From: a virus
DNA: 41,455 bases
Direction: 5' to 3' (one strand)
Virus record (IMG/VR): IMGVR_UViG_3300010392_000340
Span: 1 to 41,455 of that record
Position 1 is the first letter of the stretch; each line of letters begins with the position of its first letter. Below are positions 31,272-38,819 of the stretch, in pieces. A program made the position numbers and the translations under genes. The notes below the pieces were generated by a model. The model made no database searches and was not told the origin of the DNA. It was given only the letters and a program-made list of their open reading frames with translations.

Positions 31272-31407
31272 TGATCACCTCTTCAAGTCTTTCTGACCAA
31301 AAATACAGATCATCTTTGGTCATGTTTTCAAGCTCGCTTGGTTGGAAGTGAAAGCCCCTGGCCAAAGCTCCAAGCGTACTCTTCCAATTTTTAGGCCAGG
31401 CTATCCG
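31255..31407 (-). CDS. Frameshift extension of tail assembly chaperone (Mu gp42/P2 GpE'-like)
   Basis: An ORF without its own good start, in the -1 frame relative to gene 31401-31676. It encodes RIAWPKNWKSTLGALARGFH then FQPSELENMTKDDLYFWSER, like the GpE/gp42 extension (helix with F-H-x-x-x-x-E-L, then M-T-x-x-E/D-L-x-x-W). A -1 slip on TTC (31407-31409) just before the TAG at 31401-31403 would give a 140-aa fusion. A CCTGGCC/GGCCAGG hairpin begins 6 nt downstream. Programmed frameshifting here is known for tail chaperones; the exact site is inference. Confidence 0.65.
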   Translation of the reverse strand, partial: RIAWPKNWKSTLGALARGFHFQPSELENMTKDDLYFWSERLEEVINAENG

Positions 31408-31676
31408 AAAGCACCAAAGTACTCTGATGCTCTGTTGGTATCTTCCATGGAAAGCTCATCAATGACTGCATCCATCTCACCAGCAAGTTTTGCAATCACA
31501 TCAAGCACTTCACTCATGCCTGGATTGGAAGAAAGTCCACGCAAGTGTTTTGCTCTTGGTTCTTCCAGGTGAAGCTCATCAACTTTTTTGGTTCCGATTG
31601 TCACAGGGTTTTTCAAAGGTAGGATGTACTTTCCATCTTCAGTTTTTTTCAATGTATCTAAAATTGTTTTTGCCAT
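31401..31676 (-). CDS. Tail assembly chaperone (Mu gp41/GpE-like)
   Basis: 91 aa. KYILPLKNPVTIGTKKVDEL and LEEPRAKHLRGL, MSEVLDVIAKLAG are the typical tail chaperone features (P2 GpE/Mu gp41). It precedes the tape measure, which it coats during tail assembly. ATG after GGGGGCAATC. The frame ends with GAFG and TAG; the frameshift product is described separately. Confidence 0.88.
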   Translation of the reverse strand: MAKTILDTLKKTEDGKYILPLKNPVTIGTKKVDELHLEEPRAKHLRGLSSNPGMSEVLDVIAKLAGEMDAVIDELSMEDTNRASEYFGAFG

Positions 31677-31693
31677 GATTGCCCCCAAAGCAA

Positions 31694-31714
31694 AGGGCCC
31701 CTGGCCGGGGCCCT
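31694..31714 (-). terminator. GC-rich hairpin between tail tube and chaperone genes
   Basis: AGGGCCCC (31694-31701) and GGGGCCCT (31707-31714) form an 8-bp perfect stem with a 5-nt loop. Minus-strand U-content after it is weak (TTGCTTT), so partial termination or mRNA 3'-end protection, lowering chaperone relative to tube output, is more likely than full termination. Confidence 0.6.
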
Positions 31715-31726
31715 GGTTGTTATTTT

Positions 31727-32083
31727 TTATCTAATCTCATCAGCTGAAAGGCCTTCAAAACGTGCATCAATTTCACCCTCTTCAGTTGTGGCGTTGCCAT
31801 CACCGGCAAACCAAGCTGAGTTGAGTGAGATGATCTTGTCATTGGCAAGCTCCAGGATGACTTGTGCATCTTTCAGGTTGAGCAATTGCTCCAAAGAAAG
31901 ATCTGGTGAGTCAGTGATTGTACCTTCAATGAAAGGTACTTGTGGCATCTCTTTGTATCCATGTACAGAGTCAGATCCAACAACTGCTTCACGCTTGTCA
32001 GCTCCCAGGTTGTATGTCCAAGATCCTTTGGCACGGTATTGATTGCCATCGGCTTTAATTAAAATTTTTCCACCTACTCTCAT
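31727..32083 (-). CDS. Tail tube protein (Mu gpM-like)
   Basis: 118 aa. GGKILIKADGNQYRAKGSWTYNLGADKREAVVG, GYKEMPQVPFIEGTITDSPDLSLEQLL, and VILELANDKIISLNSAWFAG match the Mu-type tail tube. It forms the inner tube under the sheath. Follows the sheath by 10 bp. Confidence 0.9.
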   Translation of the reverse strand: MRVGGKILIKADGNQYRAKGSWTYNLGADKREAVVGSDSVHGYKEMPQVPFIEGTITDSPDLSLEQLLNLKDAQVILELANDKIISLNSAWFAGDGNATTEEGEIDARFEGLSADEIR

Positions 32084-32093
32084 TGCTCACCTC

Positions 32094-33569
32094 CTACAGT
32101 AGAAACTTGAATTGAACGCCCATGACTCTGAGTTGGTTGACCAGATCTGGTGGCAACATGAAGTCAAGTCTGTTGGGATCTGCATCAGATCTCTCAACAA
32201 TTAGCTGCTCTTTAAATTGATCCAGGCCTTCAACAAGTCCAGCACTTTCCCATTGTCTGAAACGATTGACAGCTTCAGACTTTCCAAGTCCTGGTGTCAT
32301 GATTGGTTGACCTTCATTGAAGGAAGTACCATCATTGGCAAGCTTATGTCTTGGATACTTCCCAAGCATATAGTTTCGCCAATCGTATCTCAAAAATGAA
32401 AGAGTCAACAAAGTGTTGAGATCCAAGTATGAGATGTCAGCTGCACCAGCATTGTTGGTCTTGTATGTTGTGATCACTCTTTCAATGACAACTCTGTCAA
32501 CAACCACTTTGGTTGTGAAGATCCCATTGAAAAGAAGTGTGTTGCGATCCTCAAGTACTCTTTGCTCGGCCTGGGAAGGCACTGCCATCCCTGAAACCTC
32601 AAGAGTCTGAAAAGGCCTGGCCGGATCAATCTCACCAGCACGTGCAACAACAGCTGCAATCCTGGAGATCTGACTTGCACCGTGCTCAGGTCCAATTGCA
32701 TCTGCAACCATCAAAAATTGAGAGTTTTTTGTGTTTCCTTTGGTGATCTGCTCACCAAGAGTCCCAACATGATAATGGAAAGCATAACCATCATTCTGCT
32801 TCACAGGACCAAAGCGATCAGCAAGCTCTTGAGCAAGCTCATCCATGTTGGCCGAGTCGTTGAAAGCATTGATCATGATGATGTACTGCTTGTCATCAAT
32901 TGCAGCAATTGCATTGGAAAGATCAGGTTGCCCTGTTCCACCGTTCATTGCAACAATGGTTGCTGTGAGACCTTCAGGTGACTCATCATCAGCTGAAAAA
33001 TTCAGTCTGACATCAATGTCATTGCCAGTGATCCCTTTGTTTTTTGCAGTGAAGTTGATCTGAGTGTCATCTCCACCATCAACATCAGCACTCAAAAGAA
33101 GTGAGGCATCAGCATCCAGTGCAGCTTCAAGATCTGCAGCGATTGACGTTTGAGTCTGACCAGCTGTGACTGCAATTGCAACTCTTTTGCTTGCAATGTA
33201 CAGAGCAAGTACACCATCTTTGGTTGATGCAGTGTCGATCTTGATAGATCCTGTTGCAGCAACTGAAGCACCAGCATCTTCCACTGGCATTGCGTACAGC
33301 TCATTGAAAGTGTTGACCTCACGAAAGGCCTTGCACATTTCAGCAAGCAAAGATCCCTGACCAAAAAGAGCATCAACATTGGATGCACCAGCATCAATCA
33401 GTTGTGACTCTTCAGCCGCTGCAGATCCTGCAGCAAGCTTTGGACCAAAGATCATGGCCCGGTAGGGCTGTTGGTTCGGGCCTTGTTGGGCCGCGCTGTT
33501 GTCAAACTCGGCATAAAGAAAAGGTACTCTGAGATTGGCAGGCACCTCATTGAAAGCAACATTGCTCAT
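32094..33569 (-). CDS. Tail sheath protein (Mu gpL-like)
   Basis: 491 aa. NLRVPFLYAEFDNSAAQQGPNQQPYRAMIFGP at the N terminus, FAFHYHVGTLGEQ-type segments, then VVIERVITTYKTNNAGAADISYLDLNTLLTLSFLRYDWRNYM near the C terminus, are Mu-sheath landmarks. Forms the contractile outer tube. ATGA overlap with the DUF2635 gene. Confidence 0.93.
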   Translation of the reverse strand: MSNVAFNEVPANLRVPFLYAEFDNSAAQQGPNQQPYRAMIFGPKLAAGSAAAEESQLIDAGASNVDALFGQGSLLAEMCKAFREVNTFNELYAMPVEDAGASVAATGSIKIDTASTKDGVLALYIASKRVAIAVTAGQTQTSIAADLEAALDADASLLLSADVDGGDDTQINFTAKNKGITGNDIDVRLNFSADDESPEGLTATIVAMNGGTGQPDLSNAIAAIDDKQYIIMINAFNDSANMDELAQELADRFGPVKQNDGYAFHYHVGTLGEQITKGNTKNSQFLMVADAIGPEHGASQISRIAAVVARAGEIDPARPFQTLEVSGMAVPSQAEQRVLEDRNTLLFNGIFTTKVVVDRVVIERVITTYKTNNAGAADISYLDLNTLLTLSFLRYDWRNYMLGKYPRHKLANDGTSFNEGQPIMTPGLGKSEAVNRFRQWESAGLVEGLDQFKEQLIVERSDADPNRLDFMLPPDLVNQLRVMGVQFKFLL

Positions 33570-33841
33570 CTTTCACCCTCCAGGTTTTTGGTTGAGTTTT
33601 TCTTTGAAGTTTTCTTCTTTGTTTTTTTCTTTGGTGCCTCATCAGTTTTCACTTCTTTGGCATCATCTTTTTTTTCTTCTTTGGGTGCGCTTTCAACCTC
33701 TTCAACATCACCATCTTTCAATCTTTTGATCCAATAGCGGTTGCGTGGTACATCAGCACCTTGTGCTGGAAGAAAGCGTCTTGATTCAGGGTACGGCACC
33801 TTGAGATCTTTCCTTGGTTTCACTTTAATAATTTTTCTCAT
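33566..33841 (-). CDS. DUF2635 protein (Mu gp38-like)
   Basis: 91 aa. YPESRRFLPAQGADVPRNRYWIKRLKDGDVEEV is the DUF2635 pattern that always precedes the sheath gene in Mu-like phages. A lysine/glutamate-rich tail (KKKTKKKTSKKN) follows, longer than usual. Role not known. Confidence 0.85.
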   Translation of the reverse strand: MRKIIKVKPRKDLKVPYPESRRFLPAQGADVPRNRYWIKRLKDGDVEEVESAPKEEKKDDAKEVKTDEAPKKKTKKKTSKKNSTKNLEGER

Positions 33842-33851
33842 TCAATTGCTC

Positions 33852-34415
33852 CTATTGAAACTTGATCTCATCTTTTGCATCACCGTCTTTGTTTTCATTG
33901 GCTTCCCAAGTGTTGCCAATAGTTTTGAGGTTGTCAGGTATCACCTTTCTTTCCTCATTGGTGTAGTACTCAATATTGTACACCAAGCGTGCAGATCCCA
34001 ATGGATTAGATCCAGCACCTTCAGTGTCATACAGAGTTGATCCCAACTCAAAGTCATTGATCAACTCACAGTTTTCTTCTTTGTCCATCATCTCATACAA
34101 GTCACCACCTCTTTCCATCACGTCTTCAACGGCCTGGGAAAGCTCATCCATCTCATCCAGGAGTTGTGGATCAGTGTCATGAGTTGTCTGGATCTCAATC
34201 TCAACTTGGAGATTTCTCTTGTATGTCTTTGGGGTTTCCATGTAGCGGTCAACGTCTTCACTCCTGGTGAAAACATTGATGACTGGAAGCTCTTTGTCTT
34301 CATGGGAAATTGATCGGCCAGGGAAGACATCAGATCCAACACCTGGGATGGCAGCGTCTTTCAAGATCTCAACAACCTTGTGCCTAATCTTTTTTCTTTT
34401 TGATGCGCTTGCCAT
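33852..34415 (-). CDS. Tail completion/terminator protein (gpU/gp37-like)
   Basis: 187 aa. IRHKVVEILKDA, then VFPGRSISHEDKELPVINVFTRSEDVDRY, LQVEIEIQTTHDTDPQLLDEMDELSQAVEDVME, match the lambda U/Mu gp37-like fold seen in many tail terminators. An acidic end (EANENKDGDAKDEIKF) is extra. ATG after AAGGTAGAAC. Overlaps the previous gene by 32 bp. Confidence 0.75.
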   Translation of the reverse strand: MASASKRKKIRHKVVEILKDAAIPGVGSDVFPGRSISHEDKELPVINVFTRSEDVDRYMETPKTYKRNLQVEIEIQTTHDTDPQLLDEMDELSQAVEDVMERGGDLYEMMDKEENCELINDFELGSTLYDTEGAGSNPLGSARLVYNIEYYTNEERKVIPDNLKTIGNTWEANENKDGDAKDEIKFQ

Positions 34416-34734
34416 GTTCTACCTTGTGCATCAGGAGACTGGCACCACCCTGGCCATCTTCCCTGATCTCGTAAATGTTGAAGGTCAGGTTTCTGATCTT
34501 CAATTGATCTCCAGGTCTGATCTCAATTGGGATCTCATGAAGATTGATCCCAAGTACAGGTTGATTGGATGAGATCACCTGCTCAGTGTCTGGATCTACG
34601 GCCTCATAGTCATTGTCAAAGATCCCTTTGATGTTGTACCGGCCGCCTCGCTTTGGAAGCAAAAGACAATCTTCTCCAAAAGTTTTTGTGCAGGTTTTGA
34701 GCAGCTTGCTCACTCTGTCTCTGAAGTCTGTCAT
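34384..34734 (-). CDS. Head-tail joining protein (lambda FII-like)
   Basis: 116 aa. MTDFRDRVSKLLKTCTKTFGEDCLLLPKRGGRYNIKGIFDNDYEAVDPDT..QPVLGINLHEIPIEIRPGDQLKIRNLTFNIYEIREDGQGG is the head-tail joining protein pattern (Phage_tail_attach/FII type), beta-barrel. Joins the tail to the head. ATG after GGGACCAGG. Confidence 0.8.
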   Translation of the reverse strand: MTDFRDRVSKLLKTCTKTFGEDCLLLPKRGGRYNIKGIFDNDYEAVDPDTEQVISSNQPVLGINLHEIPIEIRPGDQLKIRNLTFNIYEIREDGQGGASLLMHKVEHGKRIKKKKD

Positions 34735-34750
34735 CCTGGTCCCAAAGATG

Positions 34751-34772
34751 GCCAGGCCCCTAAAGGCCTGGC
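34751..34772 (-). other. Hairpin after the capsid decoration gene
   Basis: GCCAGGCC (34751-34758)/GGCCTGGC (34765-34772) with loop CCTAAA. The T-run (TTTTTTT) follows on the plus strand, so it could end antisense transcripts; on the late strand it lacks a U-run and more likely stabilises the 3' end of the capsid-region message. Confidence 0.5.
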
Positions 34773-34786
34773 CTGGTTTTTTTCAA

Positions 34787-35143
34787 TTAGTTGTATGAAG
34801 GGCCTGGACCTTGACGGTCATTGATCATGACTTCAATTGAAGTTGCACCAGCATCAGCTGGAGCAGTTACTCTACCAAGATCAAAGTCTTTGGCACCGTC
34901 ACCACTTTTCACAACACTTGAAGTGTCAGCATCATAACCAACAAGCTCACCTACAGTGTAAGCTGATCCATCTTTTCCAAAAGACTTCACACCACTTGTC
35001 TCATACTCACCAGCATCAGCCGATCCATAGTCAGCAACTGCAACACCAGCGTATCCATTGCCAATGTCATAGGCCTCACCAGATACAGCTGCAGATCCTT
35101 TTGAAACGGTGATTGTATGTCCTGATTGTACTTTGTTTTTCAT
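34787..35143 (-). CDS. Capsid decoration protein (DUF2190-like)
   Basis: 118 aa. GHTITVSKGSAAVSGEAYDIGNGYAGVAVADYGSADAGEYETSGVKSFGKDGSAYTVGELVGYD is a DUF2190/gpD-like capsid cement pattern: small Gly/Ala-rich beta domain directly downstream of the capsid gene. Strong CGGAGGATTGAA before ATG suggests high expression. Confidence 0.8.
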   Translation of the reverse strand: MKNKVQSGHTITVSKGSAAVSGEAYDIGNGYAGVAVADYGSADAGEYETSGVKSFGKDGSAYTVGELVGYDADTSSVVKSGDGAKDFDLGRVTAPADAGATSIEVMINDRQGPGPSYN

Positions 35144-35172
35144 TTCAATCCTCCGATTGCTTCAGTTAATAA

Positions 35173-36615
35173 TTAAACACCAGTTGATTTATAGAAAGGT
35201 CTCCAATCAAGCACTTTGGAAGCAAAGTGATACTTGATCTTGATCTTCATTGCATCATCCTCAAAGGCACGCTTTGTTTCAATGATTGGTGACTCATTCC
35301 CACGTAGTCTTGCAATCTCGATCATTTCAGCCTGGGCCTGGGAAGCAAAAAGATACCAGGCAACAGCTGAGTCATCGTCAAGACGGATCTCAGAAACATT
35401 GCTCATGGTTCCTTTGAAAGGATTGACCTGTGAGTCTTGATTGGGAGTTGTACCACCAAGAAACTGTAACGCAGTTGTCTCAAGGGCAACAGGTGTCACC
35501 ATGTACTCAGGAGACAAGTCAAGCTTGGCACCGTCAAGACCAACTTGTGATCTCATTGCAACCTTTCCTGAGTTGACGTTGGCAATGTCAATCACACCAC
35601 TTCCAAGGTTTCCATGGTCAACATGGAAAAGAGCTTTTCCATCTCCCATTAAAGGATTGGATGTGATCTGCTTCCATACGAGATCACTTTCAAGATCTCT
35701 TGCACGGCGGCCCATCTTCTCAGCAAGCAATAGGAAAGATCCCATGTCATCATTGAGAAGAAGTCTCTCTGAAACAGAAAGGATGCGGCCATACTTTGCA
35801 ATGGCATACTCTTCTTTTCCTTCAGAGATTGATCCATGCTTGTACTCACCTTTTTCATTCACTTCCAGGAGTACTGGAGCATCACCAAACTGAGTTGACT
35901 GAATTTTTTTGAAGTCTGAAACTGTGCGTGACCTTGTGAAAGGTGCAAAAGTCTGAGATCTCTCAGAGTACGCACGCTGTAGTGACTTGTTGGTCACATC
36001 AGCAAGCAAGAAAGGAAAGTCAGATGTTGAGTGTGTACGTTGACCGTACTCACCTTTCAACTCACCACCAATTGCAAGCTTTGCAATGTCCATGCGTGAA
36101 AGATTTTTAACGTCAATACCTTCAGACTCCATGAAGCGTCTTGCAACTTCCAGGATGTCAGATCCTTTGAAGTCACGTGCACCATCGAGTGCTTCAGGTG
36201 TTTCACTTGAGTACATCTGCTCAATAGCATTGGAGCAGGCTTGGTTTCTTAATTGTTTGTTGTTCACGTCATTCACCTCCACGGCTGATCTTGTGCTTGT
36301 TTCTTTGTTTTTGTCAGCAAGAGTTTTGATGATTGCTTCACGTGCCTGATCAACTGTCTTGTCTTCAGAGATCATGCCTTCGGCCACATCATCGGCCAGG
36401 CCAGCAGCTTTCACTGAAGATCTGATCTCTGATTGACGTTTCATTTCAACTTTTCTTCCCTCTTCAACAAGAGCATCACGGTCAACTGTTTCTTCAACAG
36501 TTTCAATGATCTCTTCAGTTGGAAGATCTGTTGTTGTTTCTTTAGGAGTCTCCACAGTTTCAGCTGATCTTGTTTCTTCAGCTTGTGACTCCAGCTCAGT
36601 GTTGTTGTCTTTCAT
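35173..36615 (-). CDS. Possible internal-start product: scaffold plus capsid
   Basis: Within the fusion gene, CAGGAGGAAACC is followed by an in-frame ATG at 36615 (MKDNNTELESQ). This is one of the best ribosome sites in the window and lies exactly between protease and scaffold. It would make a 480-aa protein without the protease, like the nested Nu3 in lambda's C gene, and let the phage make far more capsid than protease. Seen in sequence; use of the start is inferred. Confidence 0.6.
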   Translation of the reverse strand: MKDNNTELESQAEETRSAETVETPKETTTDLPTEEIIETVEETVDRDALVEEGRKVEMKRQSEIRSSVKAAGLADDVAEGMISEDKTVDQAREAIIKTLADKNKETSTRSAVEVNDVNNKQLRNQACSNAIEQMYSSETPEALDGARDFKGSDILEVARRFMESEGIDVKNLSRMDIAKLAIGGELKGEYGQRTHSTSDFPFLLADVTNKSLQRAYSERSQTFAPFTRSRTVSDFKKIQSTQFGDAPVLLEVNEKGEYKHGSISEGKEEYAIAKYGRILSVSERLLLNDDMGSFLLLAEKMGRRARDLESDLVWKQITSNPLMGDGKALFHVDHGNLGSGVIDIANVNSGKVAMRSQVGLDGAKLDLSPEYMVTPVALETTALQFLGGTTPNQDSQVNPFKGTMSNVSEIRLDDDSAVAWYLFASQAQAEMIEIARLRGNESPIIETKRAFEDDAMKIKIKYHFASKVLDWRPFYKSTGV

Positions 36616-37182
36616 GGTTTCCTCCTGTTCGACAATTTCAACATCATATGTTTCTTCACTTTCTTCATGACTCCTGACTTGGGAGTACTCATCAAAAGGG
36701 ATGTTCACAAAGCTGACCTCCATTGGAGTCCAGCTGGTTGCTCTGTATGTTGGGATCTCATCACCTTTCCTGGAGACATCAGTGTACTCTTCCACGTTGT
36801 ACCCAACTGAGATATTTCTGATGATCCCATTTTCAATGTCACGCACAATCCCTTGCACGTCTTCACGATCTGAAAACCTGATGGTGGCGACACCCTCACC
36901 CTTTTTGATTGATGCTTTTTCAACAACACCAATTGCATCTCTGAGATCTCTTGATTGGTGATTGTTGAGTACAGCTGCACCGTTGTTGAGTCTTTCAAGA
37001 TTGACATCAGTGCGCTTCAAGGAAAGCTCTTCAAAGTAGACTCCCCTTGAGAAAGAAAACCTTTTCCCTTTTTTTCCAGTGGTCCAGGTGACATCAACTG
37101 TCCTGGTTTCTGCATCAAAAGTGCCAGGTTGAAAGGCTGCCCTCATTTGGCCAGGCCCAATGTTTATTTTATTTTTTTTCAC
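35173..37182 (-). CDS. Prohead protease-scaffold-major capsid fusion
   Basis: 669 aa. Residues 1-175 are a U35-type prohead protease, with His in LNNHQSRDL and Ser in GIIRNISVGY. Residues about 180-320 are an acidic helical scaffold-like linker. The C-terminal 350 residues are the capsid (TRSRTVSDFKKIQSTQFGDAPVL...EKGEYKHGSISEGKEEYAIAKYGRILSVSERLLLNDDMG). The protein would cut itself free during head maturation. ATGA overlap with the portal gene. Fusions of this type are known. An internal start is described next. Confidence 0.88.
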   Translation of the reverse strand: MKKNKINIGPGQMRAAFQPGTFDAETRTVDVTWTTGKKGKRFSFSRGVYFEELSLKRTDVNLERLNNGAAVLNNHQSRDLRDAIGVVEKASIKKGEGVATIRFSDREDVQGIVRDIENGIIRNISVGYNVEEYTDVSRKGDEIPTYRATSWTPMEVSFVNIPFDEYSQVRSHEESEETYDVEIVEQEETMKDNNTELESQAEETRSAETVETPKETTTDLPTEEIIETVEETVDRDALVEEGRKVEMKRQSEIRSSVKAAGLADDVAEGMISEDKTVDQAREAIIKTLADKNKETSTRSAVEVNDVNNKQLRNQACSNAIEQMYSSETPEALDGARDFKGSDILEVARRFMESEGIDVKNLSRMDIAKLAIGGELKGEYGQRTHSTSDFPFLLADVTNKSLQRAYSERSQTFAPFTRSRTVSDFKKIQSTQFGDAPVLLEVNEKGEYKHGSISEGKEEYAIAKYGRILSVSERLLLNDDMGSFLLLAEKMGRRARDLESDLVWKQITSNPLMGDGKALFHVDHGNLGSGVIDIANVNSGKVAMRSQVGLDGAKLDLSPEYMVTPVALETTALQFLGGTTPNQDSQVNPFKGTMSNVSEIRLDDDSAVAWYLFASQAQAEMIEIARLRGNESPIIETKRAFEDDAMKIKIKYHFASKVLDWRPFYKSTGV

Positions 37183-38570
37183 GTACTCACTCCAGTCGTT
37201 TGAAGGTTGCCACTATTATTAGTATTTCTCGGATCTGTATCCAGGATCAAGCCTTTTTCATCAAGCTCTTCATTGTCTTCCTGGATTGACCTGGTTATAG
37301 CTTCAGGATCTCTTCCCAAAGATTTGATTGCAGATGGTCTTGACTCCAGGCCTGCTCTGATTGCAGTGACCATGGCATCAATCTCTTTTTGAGGATCAAT
37401 CAACTCACGCTTTGGAGCAATGTGCTCAAAAATGAGATCACTGAAAACAGCACCACGCAAAGTCAGCAAGAGCAAAAAGTCTTGCTCAGCTGGTTTCAAA
37501 AAGCCATTGATCATGATCCCAGATCTCCACGCATCAAAGTTGCGTGACTCTTGTATCCATCCCATGCGGCCAGAAGAAAAGTTGGTGTTGCTATAGTCAC
37601 CAGTCAGTGACTCATATGTGATCCCAAAGGCTGAAGCAATCTCTCTGTGATTCACTTTCGTGAACTCATCAAAGTTTTCTGCCTTGGGAGGATCTGCAAA
37701 GTCAATTGTCTTGCCTGGTGGAAGGTGCTCAATCATTGCAGGCACCATCTTCTCACCAAGATCTGAGTTGTCATCACACTCAACATCAGCTGAGATGTCT
37801 GAAACAAAAGCAACAAAAAGATTGGCAATCTTTTGCCTCATCACTGTTGCGTCTTTGAAGTCGTCAAGATCTTTGAGTCTAATCATACAAGGGGATGACC
37901 AGGGCACTCCACGTGCCTGGCCTGGTCTTTCTTGCCTGTATAGGTGAAAGATCTCACTGGCCGGTATCCTGAAGATCCTTGTTGATGTGTGCAGGCCGAC
38001 TGACCCTGGATGTTGTTGATAAATATGGTAGGCGATCCTTTGCCCATCAGGTGAAAACTCAATCCCTTGTATGACATGATTGCCGTTGGGTTGCATCCCT
38101 TCAGCATCAGTTGCCAAAAATTCTGACTCTAGTACTTGGTATTTAATTGGGAAAAGTGGATCATCAACGTATCTTTTTCTGATGAGCACCTCACCACTTT
38201 CAACAACTGCATCCATGGCAAGACGTTGGAGACCATCAAGGTCATGTCTTCCATCAAAGTCACAGTTGGTGGTTTCGGCCCAATCTTTCCAGATCTGTTT
38301 CACCTGGTCACTTGCATTGCCAATCTCAGTCTTGATCCCTTTTCCAACAACATTGTTGGTGATCACCTCATTGGCTTTGTGAGCAAGAGAATTGTTTCTT
38401 CTCAGAAACCTGGATCTTTCCCTCAACCAGGGAAGATCTCTCTTGATCATTGCATTGGAGTCACCACTTTGTGTGATCCAACCTGATGTGCGTCTTCCAG
38501 TGGAAGCTCCCTCATATGCGCTTGATCTTTTTTTATTTTTTGAAAACTTGATTGGCCATTGAAATTTCAT
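37179..38570 (-). CDS. Portal protein (lambda gpB-like)
   Basis: 463 aa. RRTSGWITQSGDSNAMIKRDLPWLRERSRFLRRNNSLAHKANEVITNNVVGKGIKTE is the typical start of phage_portal_2, then ASAFGITYESLTGDYSNTNFSSGRMGWIQESRNF, another strong landmark. Dodecameric DNA entry/exit vertex of the capsid. Abuts gpW. Confidence 0.93.
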   Translation of the reverse strand: MKFQWPIKFSKNKKRSSAYEGASTGRRTSGWITQSGDSNAMIKRDLPWLRERSRFLRRNNSLAHKANEVITNNVVGKGIKTEIGNASDQVKQIWKDWAETTNCDFDGRHDLDGLQRLAMDAVVESGEVLIRKRYVDDPLFPIKYQVLESEFLATDAEGMQPNGNHVIQGIEFSPDGQRIAYHIYQQHPGSVGLHTSTRIFRIPASEIFHLYRQERPGQARGVPWSSPCMIRLKDLDDFKDATVMRQKIANLFVAFVSDISADVECDDNSDLGEKMVPAMIEHLPPGKTIDFADPPKAENFDEFTKVNHREIASAFGITYESLTGDYSNTNFSSGRMGWIQESRNFDAWRSGIMINGFLKPAEQDFLLLLTLRGAVFSDLIFEHIAPKRELIDPQKEIDAMVTAIRAGLESRPSAIKSLGRDPEAITRSIQEDNEELDEKGLILDTDPRNTNNSGNLQTTGVST

Positions 38571-38819
38571 TCAGCAAAGATCCTTTGAGTGCTCAGCTTT
38601 CAACCTGACACCACCAAAGAGACCTTTTTTTCCTGGTGAGCATTGACCAATACCCAACTCTTTTCTCATGAGATCCCTGATCTTCAACATATCTTTCAAA
38701 GATCTGTACTCAATCTCTTTGTCTGAGTACTTCACTTTTTGTGCACCTTCAGCAATAGCTGCTTCCAGATTTTTCAGGTTTTCTTTTGTGAAAGTTGGTT
38801 GATCTTCTTTGGTTGCCAT
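38571..38819 (-). CDS. Head-tail connector gpW-like
   Basis: 82 aa. LKNLEAAIAEGAQKVKYSDKEIEYRSLKDMLKIRDLMRKELG is the gpW fold signature (helix, beta, helix). In lambda gpW sits under the portal and helps keep DNA in the head. Located between terminase and portal exactly as in lambda. Confidence 0.92.
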   Translation of the reverse strand: MATKEDQPTFTKENLKNLEAAIAEGAQKVKYSDKEIEYRSLKDMLKIRDLMRKELGIGQCSPGKKGLFGGVRLKAEHSKDLC

